Part shown: in pieces, positions 1 to 8,120 of the stretch
Layout: the number at the start of each line of letters is the position of its first letter
Position numbering within the stretch: position 1 is the first letter of the stretch
Assembly: GCA_025358555.1 (NCBI GenBank)
Contig: JANYJD010000209.1
Location: 1-34,706, forward strand
Source of the DNA: Rhodoferax sp.
GTDB lineage: Bacteria > Pseudomonadota > Gammaproteobacteria > Burkholderiales > Burkholderiaceae_C
DNA length: 34,706 bases
Direction: 5' to 3'
Notes under the pieces: generated by a model
Database searches by the model: none
What the model was told of the DNA's origin: nothing
Seen by the model: only the letters and a program-made list of their open reading frames with translations
Program-made: the position numbers and the translations under genes

Positions 1-3
1 GTC

Positions 4-123
4 TGGCACATAAAACGGTGCCTTTTCGGCCATGGCGGCGTTGCAAATCCGCGCGATACCCACTGGTATCGCTGTGGTTTGCGCCTTGCCCTGTCCAAAA
101 ATCCATCCGTTTTATTTGTGCCA
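4..123. promoter_or_regulatory. Inverted repeat upstream of the first Bug operon (possible operator)
   Basis: TGGCACATAAAACGG at 4-18 is matched on the opposite strand by CCGTTTTATTTGTGCCA at 107-123, which differs only by a two-base insertion. The left arm also holds a small palindrome, GGCAC at 5-9 and GTGCC at 18-22. The arms lie 100-220 bp before the Bug start codon, a usual place for activator or repressor sites. No regulator gene is visible at this end of the window, so the binding protein is unknown. The repeat is seen directly; its role is inferred. Confidence 0.3.
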
Positions 124-222
124 TCAAGAATGCAACACTACCCTAGCCTGTTCACACTTTCTCGGTCCCAATCCCTACGCCAATTTCGACACCAAAACGC
201 TTGCAAATACCAGGAGACCAAC

Positions 223-1230
223 ATGTTCGACACCCCCCGGCCCTCAACCCAGCCTCGCCGCAGCGGCAGGAGGCTGGCGATAAGTGCTTTGCTCGCAGCG
301 GGCGCGTTTGCAACCTTGCCTGCATTGGCCCAAGGCGCCTATCCCAGCAAACCGATCCGACTGATCGTGTCAGTGGGCGCTGGCGGCGCGACCGACTCGC
401 TTGCGCGGCGTCTTGCGGACCGGCTGTCGAAATCCATGAACACCCCCGTTTATGTGGAGAATCTACCGGCTGGCAGCGGCGTCATCGCGGCCACCACGGT
501 GGCCAAGGCGGCACCGGACGACTACACCCTGCTGATTGGCACCAACACCACGCACGCTGGCAATGCCAGCTTTTTGAAAAGCATTCCCTACGACCCTGTG
601 AACGACTTCGAACCGGTCTCGCGCCTGGGCATTGCGGCGCTGGTACTAACGGTGAACAGCTCTCTGCCGGCCAACACGGTTCCCGAATTCATTGCCTATG
701 CCAAAGCCAACCCTGGCAAACTGGCCTTCGGCGCGGGTACCGGGTCGGCCCGTCTGGCCTCTGAAATGCTCAAGGCGAAGGCCGGCATCGACATGCTCAG
801 TGTTCCGTATAAATCCAATGCCCCGGCGTTGACCGACCTGCGCGGTGGCCAGATCCAGGTGCTGCTCGGGGACATCGCCTTGATGTTGCCGCACATCCGC
901 TCTGGCGCGCTCAAAGGGCTCGCGGTGTCCAGCGCCCGCCGCTCAGCCAGCATGCCGGAGCTGCCAACGCTGGCTGAGGCCGGTGTGCCGGGTTACGAAC
1001 TGGTCGGTTTCATTGCCGCGTTCGCGCCCGCCAAAACACCCCAGCCCATCGTGCAGCGCCTGAACGAAGAGATCGGGCGCATCCTGCGCGACAAGGAGTT
1101 TGTTGACAGCCTCACGGCCTCCGGTGTGGACGCAGCGCCGACGTCGCCGGAACAGCTGCGCGAGTGGGTCATCTCCGAAACCCGCAAGTGGCGCGAACTG
1201 TCCCGTGCCGCAGGCATAGAACCCGAATGA
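223..1230 (+). CDS. Bug-family (TctC-like) periplasmic solute-binding protein
   Basis: Predicted extracytoplasmic binding protein of the Bug/TctC family, which captures carboxylic acids or similar small molecules in the periplasm. I chose the ATG at 223 because AGGAGA sits six bases upstream and it gives a normal signal peptide: a basic stretch (RRSGRR), a hydrophobic run and a likely cleavage after ALA around residue 37. The mature part starts with the family pattern YPSKPIRLIV...GGATD and keeps the PAGSG and later VPYKSNAPALTDL segments. At 335 residues the length is ordinary. The stop codon overlaps the next start (ATGA), so it is probably translated together with the CoA-transferase. No TctA/TctB membrane partners are present, which is common for Bug proteins in Burkholderiales; its ligand cannot be read from sequence. 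Confidence 0.9.
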   Translation: MFDTPRPSTQPRRSGRRLAISALLAAGAFATLPALAQGAYPSKPIRLIVSVGAGGATDSLARRLADRLSKSMNTPVYVENLPAGSGVIAATTVAKAAPDDYTLLIGTNTTHAGNASFLKSIPYDPVNDFEPVSRLGIAALVLTVNSSLPANTVPEFIAYAKANPGKLAFGAGTGSARLASEMLKAKAGIDMLSVPYKSNAPALTDLRGGQIQVLLGDIALMLPHIRSGALKGLAVSSARRSASMPELPTLAEAGVPGYELVGFIAAFAPAKTPQPIVQRLNEEIGRILRDKEFVDSLTASGVDAAPTSPEQLREWVISETRKWRELSRAAGIEPE

Positions 1231-3632
1231 AGCCTGCCATGCAAGATCCAGCGAAAGACTTTCAAGGGGTTCGCGTCGTCGAATACGCGGATGCGGGCAT
1301 TGCCGCCGCCTACGCGGGTTGGCTGCTGGCGCGCATGGGCGCGCAGGTGACCCGGCTGGTTGGCACGCCGCCCCGCAAGCTCGAAGCCACAAGCCCGGTC
1401 CAACTGGCGCTTGAGGTGCTGGCTGATGGCAAGGCCAGCGCGCCGGCCCCCGGCACGGCCTTGGCTCTTGACGCGCTGCTCGGCGCCTGCGACATCCTGC
1501 TGTGCGATGCGCCAGCAGCCCTCGAAGCGCTGGCCGGGCCGGTCAAGGCCATGAACCTGCGCTTGCCCAGGTTGATCGTCGGCATGGCAACCACCTTTGG
1601 CCTGGAAGGCCCGTATGCTGCTCTGGCGGGCGGCGCCCTGGATGCGCAGGCCCTGAGCGCCGTCGCATGGTGCATGGGCGAGGCAGGGCGCGAGCCACTG
1701 TCGTTTCCGCCGGGCGTGGCTGAACACCAGGCCGGTGCAATGCTTGCCGCTGCTTCGCTGCTGGCACTGGCGGTGCGGGACGCGCACGGCGGTGGCCGCG
1801 TCGTGGACGTTGCGCTGGCCGATGTGCTGGCAAGTTATGTGGCGGGCAACAGCCCGCTGTACGTCCACCACGGCCTGCAATGGCAGCGCAGCGGGCGCCG
1901 CGCCTCGGGCTCGGGCGGTGCCTACCCGTACATGATATTGCCGTGCAAGGACGGACAGGTGTGTGTGTGTGGCCGCACGCGCGAGGAGTGGGGCCGCTTG
2001 GTGCAAGTGATGGGCAATCCCGAGTGGGCATCCCAGCCGCGTTACCAGGACCTGCGCGCGATGGGCAAGCTATATCCGGATGAAGTCGACCACCTCGTCA
2101 TGCCGTGGTTTGCCGAACGAACCATGGCCGAGCTCGAAGCCATCGCGCTGAAAAACAACCTCATCGTGTCACCCATCCGGAATTTTTCCGACGTCGTCCA
2201 GACACGGCAATTCACGGAACGCGGGTTCTTGACGGACGCCAGCGCGGCTGGGAAAACGGTCAAGGTGCCGGGGCTGCCATTCCGGATTTTGGAGGCGCGC
2301 TCTGAGTGTGCGCCTGACTTGGCATCGAGCCTGTTGCGGGTGGCGGCACCCGTACCGCCGAAAGAGGCGCTGAAAGACCGGCCGGGTGGTAATTTGAGCG
2401 ACATCGCCAGACCGCTCGCGGGCCTGCGCGTGCAGGACTTCGGCTGGGTCTGGTCGGCGCCGTGGGTCGGCACCATGCTGGGAGAACTCGGTGCCCAGGT
2501 GATCAAGGTCGAACATGCCCTGCGGCCCGACAACCTGCGCCTGTCGGGCCGCATCATCCGCGACGGCAAACCGCTGGAAGGTCCGTCCAGGGAAATGTCC
2601 CCGATGTTCCACCAGATCAACCACGGCAAACTGGGCATCACGCTCAACGCCAAGGAGCCGCGCGCCGTGGAACTGCTCAAGCGGCTGGCCGGCATGAGCG
2701 ATCTGGTCGTTGAGAACATGTCGCCGGGCTCGATGGAGCGCAGCGGCCTGGGGTACGAGTCCCTGCGCGCCGCCAACCCGCGCATCGTGATGCTGGCCAT
2801 GTCGGCGGCTGGCCAGTTCGGCCCGCTTTCGAACATGCGCGCCTACGCGCCCACTATGTCCAGTTTTGTCGGCATGGAAGCCATGGTCGGATACGCGGGT
2901 GAAGCGCCGATGGGCGCGCTTAACTTCGGCCTTGGCGATCCAAACGGCTCGGTGCATGCACTGGTCGCCGTGTTGGCTGCCCTGCGGCGTGCGCGTTCCA
3001 CCGGCCAGGGCTGCTACATCGACCTGTCCCAAATCGAGGGGTTGCTGGGCACTTTGCGGCCCTATTTGATTGCCTCCCAGGTGCAGGGTCAGCAATCGCC
3101 AACGATGGGAAACAGCCACCCCGACGTGGCTCCGCACGGCATTTATCCCGCTGCCGGCACCGATGCCTGGCTCACGCTGTCGGCAAAGGATGAGGCGCAA
3201 TGGCAGGCATTGCTGCAATTGGCCATGGGCGAAGCCTGGGCACAGGATGAGCGGTTCGCCGGACTGGAAAACCGGCTGGCGCACCGCGCTCAACTTGACG
3301 CGGCTCTGGGGCGCTGGACTGGCACGCAGCCGCGTGATGCGCTGGTGACCACACTGCGGGCGGCGGGCATTGCATCCACACCGGTGCTATCGGTGCAGGA
3401 GCAATGGCAGGACCCGCACTTTGCCGCGCGGCAAATCACGCAGGCAGTGGACATTCCGTTTTTCGGCAAAACCAACATGTTCAAGGCACCCTGGCGATTT
3501 TCGGACTTTGCGCCCGAGGTGACCCATTGCGGCCCCACAACGGGCCAGCATAACGACTGGGTATTTGGCGAATTGCTGGGCCTGTCGCAAGATGAAATAG
3601 CCGACTTGAAACAAAGCGGCGTCATCGCCTGA
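1227..3632 (+). CDS. Tandem-domain CaiB/BaiF (class III) CoA-transferase
   Basis: An 801-residue protein with two CaiB/BaiF domains in one chain, roughly residues 5-375 and 390-800; ordinary members have one domain of about 400 residues. Family members move CoA between carboxylic acids through an aspartyl-CoA anhydride. The second domain starts GLRVQDFGWVWSAPW, carries NHGKLGITLN and VVENMSPGSMERSGLG, and has the catalytic-type Asp571 in GLGDPNGS. In the first domain the matching position appears to be Glu166 (VAEHQAGA), so that half may be structural or substrate-binding only. The start at 1227 overlaps the Bug stop by four bases; Met5 at 1239 is an alternative. Genes on both sides suggest the acid bound by the Bug protein is activated here and then hydrated by the next gene product. 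The substrate is unknown. Confidence 0.88.
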   Translation: MKPAMQDPAKDFQGVRVVEYADAGIAAAYAGWLLARMGAQVTRLVGTPPRKLEATSPVQLALEVLADGKASAPAPGTALALDALLGACDILLCDAPAALEALAGPVKAMNLRLPRLIVGMATTFGLEGPYAALAGGALDAQALSAVAWCMGEAGREPLSFPPGVAEHQAGAMLAAASLLALAVRDAHGGGRVVDVALADVLASYVAGNSPLYVHHGLQWQRSGRRASGSGGAYPYMILPCKDGQVCVCGRTREEWGRLVQVMGNPEWASQPRYQDLRAMGKLYPDEVDHLVMPWFAERTMAELEAIALKNNLIVSPIRNFSDVVQTRQFTERGFLTDASAAGKTVKVPGLPFRILEARSECAPDLASSLLRVAAPVPPKEALKDRPGGNLSDIARPLAGLRVQDFGWVWSAPWVGTMLGELGAQVIKVEHALRPDNLRLSGRIIRDGKPLEGPSREMSPMFHQINHGKLGITLNAKEPRAVELLKRLAGMSDLVVENMSPGSMERSGLGYESLRAANPRIVMLAMSAAGQFGPLSNMRAYAPTMSSFVGMEAMVGYAGEAPMGALNFGLGDPNGSVHALVAVLAALRRARSTGQGCYIDLSQIEGLLGTLRPYLIASQVQGQQSPTMGNSHPDVAPHGIYPAAGTDAWLTLSAKDEAQWQALLQLAMGEAWAQDERFAGLENRLAHRAQLDAALGRWTGTQPRDALVTTLRAAGIASTPVLSVQEQWQDPHFAARQITQAVDIPFFGKTNMFKAPWRFSDFAPEVTHCGPTTGQHNDWVFGELLGLSQDEIADLKQSGVIA

Positions 3633-3658
3633 CGCCAGGCCGCACAGGAGACCACCGC

Positions 3659-4810
3659 ATGAACGAGCAACCCAATGCACCAGCGCCCGCCTCCGCCACG
3701 CAGGCCCCGGCCCTGTGGGAGGGTGCGCTTGAAGAGGCCCGCAGCCTGATCGGCGTGGACCTGCGCCGCACCGGCCAGACCTGGAACACCGAAGCCGCGC
3801 CCGATTCGGTTCGCCACTTTTGCTGGGGTTTGGGCGACGAGAATCCGCTGTTTTGCGATCCGGTCTATGGCGCAAGGAGCCAGTGGAACGCTGCGCTGGC
3901 ACCGGGTTGCTTCCTCTACACCATCGACACCACCGTGGTGGCACCCAAACTGCGCGGCATCCAGTGGCTCTATGGCGGAACGGACTGGGAGTGGTACCAA
4001 CCGATCCGCCACCGCGACAGTTTCACGGTGCGCGCGCGCCTGCTGGACGCGGTGGAGAAGCAGGGCGGCAAGGCTAAAAATTTCATCATCCAGACCGGCG
4101 AAGTGCTCTACACCAACCAGCATGGCGAACTGGTATGCCGCGCTTTGGGCCACACCGCGCGCACCCCGCGGGCCAAGGCCCGGGATGGCCTGAAATACGA
4201 GGCACGCGAAACGCACCACTACACGCCGGAGGAACTCGAACACATCGCCCATGCCGTCGAGCGCGAGGAATTGCGTGCCGCCGCGCCGCGTTTCTGGGAC
4301 GAGGTGGAGGTCGGCGCCAGCGTGCAACCCATGCTCAAAGGCCCGCTCAACATCACCGACATGATTTGCTGGTATGCGGGCGGTGGGCACAGCTACCAGT
4401 CGCACCGGCGCGCCACCATGCACCGCAAGCGCCACCCGGCAGACGCCTATCTGGACGCCAAGACAGGTGCCCAGGACAGCGCCGCGCGCGGCCACACGGA
4501 GTCCAAGATGGCCCGCGACGTGGGCATGCCCGGCAGCTACGACGTGGGGCCGCAACGCATCTCCTGGGTCGGCCAGCTCATGACCAACTGGATGGGCGAC
4601 GACGGCTTTTTGCGCCGGCTGAATGTGTCAGTGCGCCGTCCCAATATTTTTGGCGATGTGTCCTGGTGCCGCGCGAAGATCGTGGACAAGCGCGTCGAAG
4701 AAGGCGCGCATCTGGTGCACCTGGAGGTCGTGGTCGAGAACCAGCTGGGTGAAGTGACGGCCAAGGGCACGGCCGTCGTAGCGTTGCCTGCGCGCGGGGT
4801 AGGGGCTTGA
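3659..4810 (+). CDS. MaoC/FAS1-like double hot-dog acyl-CoA hydratase (dehydratase)
   Basis: A 383-residue protein with an N-terminal FAS1-type dehydratase hot-dog region (about residues 25-175) and a C-terminal MaoC-like region (about 215-380). The segment GLGDENPLFCDP near residue 60 is the form of the hydratase signature seen in this family, and the second half has NITDMICWYAGGG. Relatives hydrate or dehydrate acyl-CoA thioesters such as mesaconyl-CoA or branched enoyl-CoAs. The gene begins 26 bases after the CoA-transferase stop with CAGGAG nine bases ahead of the ATG, and it closes the operon. With the CaiB protein next to it, a CoA-transfer step followed by hydration of an unsaturated acid is plausible. 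The exact substrate is not decided by the sequence. Confidence 0.8.
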   Translation: MNEQPNAPAPASATQAPALWEGALEEARSLIGVDLRRTGQTWNTEAAPDSVRHFCWGLGDENPLFCDPVYGARSQWNAALAPGCFLYTIDTTVVAPKLRGIQWLYGGTDWEWYQPIRHRDSFTVRARLLDAVEKQGGKAKNFIIQTGEVLYTNQHGELVCRALGHTARTPRAKARDGLKYEARETHHYTPEELEHIAHAVEREELRAAAPRFWDEVEVGASVQPMLKGPLNITDMICWYAGGGHSYQSHRRATMHRKRHPADAYLDAKTGAQDSAARGHTESKMARDVGMPGSYDVGPQRISWVGQLMTNWMGDDGFLRRLNVSVRRPNIFGDVSWCRAKIVDKRVEEGAHLVHLEVVVENQLGEVTAKGTAVVALPARGVGA

Positions 4811-4840
4811 CAACTGCACTCTGAAAACACTATTATTAAT

Positions 4841-4890
4841 ATAGCTGGTCATGCATATCTGGCAAGGGCTAGAGGCCTATTTGACCCCTA
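4841..4890 (+). repeat. Dispersed intergenic repeat, copy A
   Basis: This 50-bp segment aligns without gaps to 30751-30800 (36 of 50 positions identical by my count) and over its first 30 bases to 8079-8108. The best kept parts are ATAGCT, ATGCA and AGGGCTAGAGGC. It follows the hydratase stop by 30 bp, outside coding sequence. I recall similar elements scattered between genes in Comamonadaceae genomes, but no database was searched here. Its function is unknown. Confidence 0.75.
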
Positions 4891-4906
4891 AAATGAGCCG
4901 TTTCAG

Positions 4907-4930
4907 CCGGTTTTCATGTTCATGAACCGG
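4907..4930. other. Short palindromic hairpin
   Basis: The sequence CCGG-tt-TTCATG-tt-CATGAA-CCGG forms a ten-base-pair stem with a two-base bulge. It lies just after repeat copy A and before the glutathione S-transferase remnant. No run of T follows, so it is not a standard intrinsic terminator. It could be an mRNA 3'-end stabiliser or a decayed operator. Confidence 0.35.
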
Positions 4931-4990
4931 TCCGGCGGGCGGCGGACGTTCGGGAAATTGGGGCTTTCCCATTCGCTCAGCCCATCCACC

Positions 4991-5220
4991 GATGAATCGC
5001 ATGCCATCATGCTGTACCTTGCCCTGGATGCGCATCTGCCAGGGCGCAAGTGGCTCGTTGGCGACGACCTCACCTTGGCCGACTTCAGCGTCGCGGCGGG
5101 CCTTTGCTACGCGGTGCAGGCGAAGCTTCCGCTGGAAAAAATTTCAGCAATATCCGGGCTTGGTTTCAGCGCGTCGAAGCGCTGCCAGCCTGGAAAAATA
5201 GCGCGCCGCGAATGGGTTGA
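4991..5220 (+). pseudogene. Glutathione S-transferase C-terminal remnant, frameshifted
   Basis: The reading frame through 4991 encodes LDAHLPGRKWLVGDDLTLADF followed by AKLPLEK, the typical C-terminal helical domain of a GST (the DxTLADF element is diagnostic). The frame then breaks. Removing one A from the six-A run at 5136-5141 restores FQQYPGL, and a further shift at about 5160 restores WFQRVEALPAWKNS and MG, ending at a TGA at 5218-5220. Both restored pieces are the normal end of a GST. The thioredoxin-like N-terminal domain with the glutathione site is absent upstream. The remnant is therefore truncated and carries at least two frameshifts; a sequencing error could explain the homopolymer but not the missing N-terminus. 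Confidence 0.8.
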
Positions 5221-5236
5221 TATTTTGAGGCGGGCC

Positions 5237-5269
5237 GCAGCAGGCAGCGCAGTGCGCAGTGCCTGCTGC
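5237..5269. other. Strong stem-loop upstream of the acyltransferase gene
   Basis: GCAGCAGGCA (5237-5246) is perfectly complementary to TGCCTGCTGC (5260-5269). The 13-base loop contains a second short stem, GCGC-AGT-GCGC. It lies between the GST remnant and the acyltransferase start at 5391. The bases after it (AGGTAATAAAT) have no T-run on either strand, so a classical terminator is unlikely. A protein-binding site, an mRNA structure or a repetitive palindromic element are all possible. Confidence 0.45.
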
Positions 5270-5390
5270 AGGTAATAAATGCATAGCGTTGCCATGTCCC
5301 TCAGGCGTCGCAGTTTGCGGTAGAGTTTCCATGAGAATATGCGGGTCGCAACGCTGGCAAACTCTCCCACCATTGACAAAGGAAACCCCA

Positions 5391-7151
5391 ATGAACCACC
5401 TAAGCGGCCTGGATGCCATGTTTTTGCACATGGAGTCGCCGGAAATGCCGATGCACGTGGGCTCGCTCAACGTGATGGATTTGCCCGACGGTTACAGCGG
5501 CGAGTTTTTTGAAGATGCCAAGCATCGCATCGCCGAGCGCATCCACCTGGCAGACCTGTTCACCCGCAAGCTGGCGCTGATGCCGTTCGATCTGTCCAAC
5601 CCGGTCTGGGTGGAGGACGAAGCGGTTGACCTGGACTACCACGTGCGCCACGTCAGCCTGCCCAAGCCCGGCAGCAACCGGCAACTTCAGCAGTACGTGG
5701 CGCGCCTGCATTCCAGCCTGCTGGACCGCAGCCGCCCGCTGTGGGAATGCTTTGTGATTGACGGCCTGAAAAGCGGCCAGGTGGCGATGTACACCAAGGT
5801 CCACCACGCAGGCATGGACGGCCAGGCCGGCGTGGCTCTGGCCCAGGCTATTTACGACCTGGAGCCCACGGGCCGCGTCGTCAAACCCCCGCGCCCGAAG
5901 ATCCGGCGCAACCAGTACCAGCTGGGCATGGCCGAGTTGGGCGGGGCGGCGGTGCGCAACACGGCCCAGCAGATCGTGAAACTGTTCCAAACCGCACCGG
6001 CCATATTGCGCGCCCTGCGTGACACCGTGGTGCCCGAGAAAGACGACAACGGCAAGCGCCAGTGGGGCATGCCCAAAAACTTCAAGATATTTGGCCCGCG
6101 CACCTTGCTCAATGTGAGCGTGACCAACCAGCGCACGTTTGCCGGGCGCACCGTTTCCCTGGCCGAGACCAAGCTGATCGGCAAGACGCTGGGCGGCTCG
6201 CTCAATGACGTGGTGATGTGCGCTACGGCCGGCGCGATGCGCCGCTATTTGGCGGATCATGACGACCTGCCCGCCAAATCTTTGCTGGCCGCCATTCCTG
6301 TGAGCCTGCGCGCGCCGGGCGACAAATCATCCAACAACCAGGTCAGCATGCTGTCCATGCTGCTTTGCACCGACATTGCCGACCCGGTGGAACGCCTGCA
6401 CGCCATCCACACCGCGTCTAACGCCAACAAGGCGATGATGGGCCGCGTGAAGACCGCCATTCCCACCGACTTCCCGCTGTTTGGCGCGCCGTGGCTGATG
6501 TCGGGCATTGCCGCTGTGGTGGCGCGCTCGCGGCTCATCAATCTGATGCCGCCCATTGCCAACATCGTCATCTCCAACGTGCCTGGCAGCCCGGTGCCGC
6601 TGTACTTTGCGGGCGCGAAGGTCATCAGCTATTACCCGGTGTCCATCGTCGCGCACAGCATGGCGCTGAACGTGACGGTGCAAAGCTACGCGGGCCGCCT
6701 GGACTACGGCCTGATTGCCTGCCGGCGCGCCGTGCCAGACATTGTTGACCTGGGCGACCATTTGCTGACGGAGCACCAGATCTTGCTGGCGCGTACCCAT
6801 GAAGTGCTGGCCGCGAAAGAGGCAGACAGCGCGCAGCCAGCAATGAAGCCGCAACCAGTGAAGCCGCAAGCAATCCAGCCGCTAGCTGTGAAGCCGCGTG
6901 GGGCGAAGCGCGCTGCCAAAGTTGCTGCCAACAACATCGCCAGATCCGTAGCCGCGTCCGCAAGCGCTTCCCGAGGCGCTTCCCCCACCCGCGTCAAACC
7001 CAAAGCCGAGCCCCAGCGCAAGTCCGCAGGCACCCACAAGTCGGGCAGCGCCAAAGTGGTGGTCGCCAAAGTAGTGGCGCTCAAGCCCCGCTCAGCAACT
7101 GCGGCAAAACGGCCTGGCGGGCGCACTGCTAGATCACGCGTAGCTGCGTAA
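5391..7151 (+). CDS. WS/DGAT-type wax ester synthase / acyl-CoA:diacylglycerol acyltransferase with basic tail
   Basis: Predicted O-acyltransferase that joins acyl-CoA to a fatty alcohol or diacylglycerol to make storage lipid. The catalytic motif HHxxxDG is present as HHAGMDG at residues 138-144, after an N-terminal region starting LSGLDAMFLHMES typical of the family. The later segment NIVISNVPGSPVPLYFAGA is also characteristic. The start at 5391 is preceded by AAAGGAAA. The core ends near residue 480, and about 105 further residues are rich in Lys, Arg, Ala, Pro and Ser (KPQPVKPQ, AKRAAKVAA), like a histone-H1-type or granule-binding tail. Total length is 586 against roughly 450-500 for simple family members. 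It stands alone, 76 bp before the SDR gene. Confidence 0.87.
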   Translation: MNHLSGLDAMFLHMESPEMPMHVGSLNVMDLPDGYSGEFFEDAKHRIAERIHLADLFTRKLALMPFDLSNPVWVEDEAVDLDYHVRHVSLPKPGSNRQLQQYVARLHSSLLDRSRPLWECFVIDGLKSGQVAMYTKVHHAGMDGQAGVALAQAIYDLEPTGRVVKPPRPKIRRNQYQLGMAELGGAAVRNTAQQIVKLFQTAPAILRALRDTVVPEKDDNGKRQWGMPKNFKIFGPRTLLNVSVTNQRTFAGRTVSLAETKLIGKTLGGSLNDVVMCATAGAMRRYLADHDDLPAKSLLAAIPVSLRAPGDKSSNNQVSMLSMLLCTDIADPVERLHAIHTASNANKAMMGRVKTAIPTDFPLFGAPWLMSGIAAVVARSRLINLMPPIANIVISNVPGSPVPLYFAGAKVISYYPVSIVAHSMALNVTVQSYAGRLDYGLIACRRAVPDIVDLGDHLLTEHQILLARTHEVLAAKEADSAQPAMKPQPVKPQAIQPLAVKPRGAKRAAKVAANNIARSVAASASASRGASPTRVKPKAEPQRKSAGTHKSGSAKVVVAKVVALKPRSATAAKRPGGRTARSRVAA

Positions 7152-7227
7152 ATAATAGCTAACCAAACGCGGCCAACGGGGTTTCCGGCGGCTACCTGCT
7201 TGGACACGCGTGGGTTGACAAATCAGC

Positions 7228-8019
7228 ATGAACGCACAAACTGTCCCTCATGTCGCCGTCGTTACCGGCGCAGCCCGTGGCATCGGCCTGGCCATTGCGC
7301 AATGGTTCATCCGCGAGAACTACAAAGTTGCGCTGCTGGACATTGACAAAGCCACGCTGGACAGCGCGGCATCAAACATCGACCGCCCTGATGATGTGTT
7401 GGCCCTTCATTGCGATGTGTCGGACCCCGCGCAGGTCAAGGCCGCTGCCGCGCAGGTGCTGGCCCAATTCGGCCGGGTGGACGCCTTGGTCAACAACGCC
7501 GGCGTGGCCGTGTTCAAGCCCGTGCTGGAGACCTCATTTGAAGAGTGGCGCACCGTCATGGCCATCAACCTGGACGGCGCATTCATCTGCACCCAGACAT
7601 TCGCCGAATTCATGGTCAAGGTCGGCAGCGGCGCGATTGTGAACATCGCGTCCATTTCCGGCCTGCGCGCCAGCACGCTGCGCCTGGCCTACGGCACCAG
7701 CAAGGCAGCCCTGATCCACATGACCAAACAATATGCCGTGGAGCTGGGCAATGTCGGCGTGCGGGTGAACGTCATCGCGCCCGGCCCGGTGGAGACCGAG
7801 ATGGCCAAGCTGGTCCACACTCCTGCCATCCGCGCCGACTATTACGACACCATTCCGCAGGGCCGTTACGGCACGCCTGAAGAAATGGCCAATGCGGTGG
7901 GATTTTTGTGCAGCGACAAGGCTAGTTTCATCAACGGGCAGGTGATTGCGGTGGATGGTGGTTTTGACGCTGCGGGTGTGGGCTTGCCGACGCTGCGGCG
8001 ATCTGCGGCAGGGGCATGA
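7228..8019 (+). CDS. Short-chain dehydrogenase/reductase (SDR)
   Basis: Cytosolic NAD(P)-dependent oxidoreductase of the classical SDR family, 263 residues. The cofactor motif TGAARGIG is at residues 13-20, NNAG follows near 90, and the catalytic Tyr155-xxx-Lys159 lies in YGTSK, with a serine upstream in SISG. Asp at the end of strand two (LLDIDK) favours NAD(H), which is an inference. No clear Shine-Dalgarno sequence precedes the ATG at 7228; the N-terminus fits the family well and no better start is seen. It is on the same strand as the acyltransferase and may be co-transcribed, for example as an alcohol or ketone oxidoreductase of lipid metabolism. The substrate cannot be named. Confidence 0.88.
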   Translation: MNAQTVPHVAVVTGAARGIGLAIAQWFIRENYKVALLDIDKATLDSAASNIDRPDDVLALHCDVSDPAQVKAAAAQVLAQFGRVDALVNNAGVAVFKPVLETSFEEWRTVMAINLDGAFICTQTFAEFMVKVGSGAIVNIASISGLRASTLRLAYGTSKAALIHMTKQYAVELGNVGVRVNVIAPGPVETEMAKLVHTPAIRADYYDTIPQGRYGTPEEMANAVGFLCSDKASFINGQVIAVDGGFDAAGVGLPTLRRSAAGA

Positions 8020-8078
8020 CGACGCAGCTTGGTCGTTTAGACTCGGCCATTTTTCAATCGCCATTTGCTATACATAAA

Positions 8079-8120
8079 ATAGCTACCTATGCAATCTAAA
8101 CAAGGGCTATGGCTATTTTT
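8079..8120 (+). repeat. Dispersed intergenic repeat, copy B (overlaps a gene end)
   Basis: Bases 8079-8108 (ATAGCT...ATGCA...CAAGGGCT) align without gaps to copy A at 4841-4870, and the following GGCTATTTTT matches after a one-base gap. The copy lies in the convergent gap after the SDR gene. It runs into the 3' end of the Lrp-type regulator on the opposite strand, providing that gene's stop codon and last seven sense codons. Confidence 0.65.

Noticed and set aside
2169-3293. Long open frame on the minus strand inside the CaiB-type gene
   Set aside because: It is antisense to a gene with clear family motifs and has no recognisable domain; high-GC coding DNA often leaves such frames open.
7152-7165. 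Possible fourth copy of the dispersed repeat (AATAATAGCT after the acyltransferase stop)
   Set aside because: Only the first ten bases match; the AGGGCTAGAGGC core is absent, so chance cannot be excluded.
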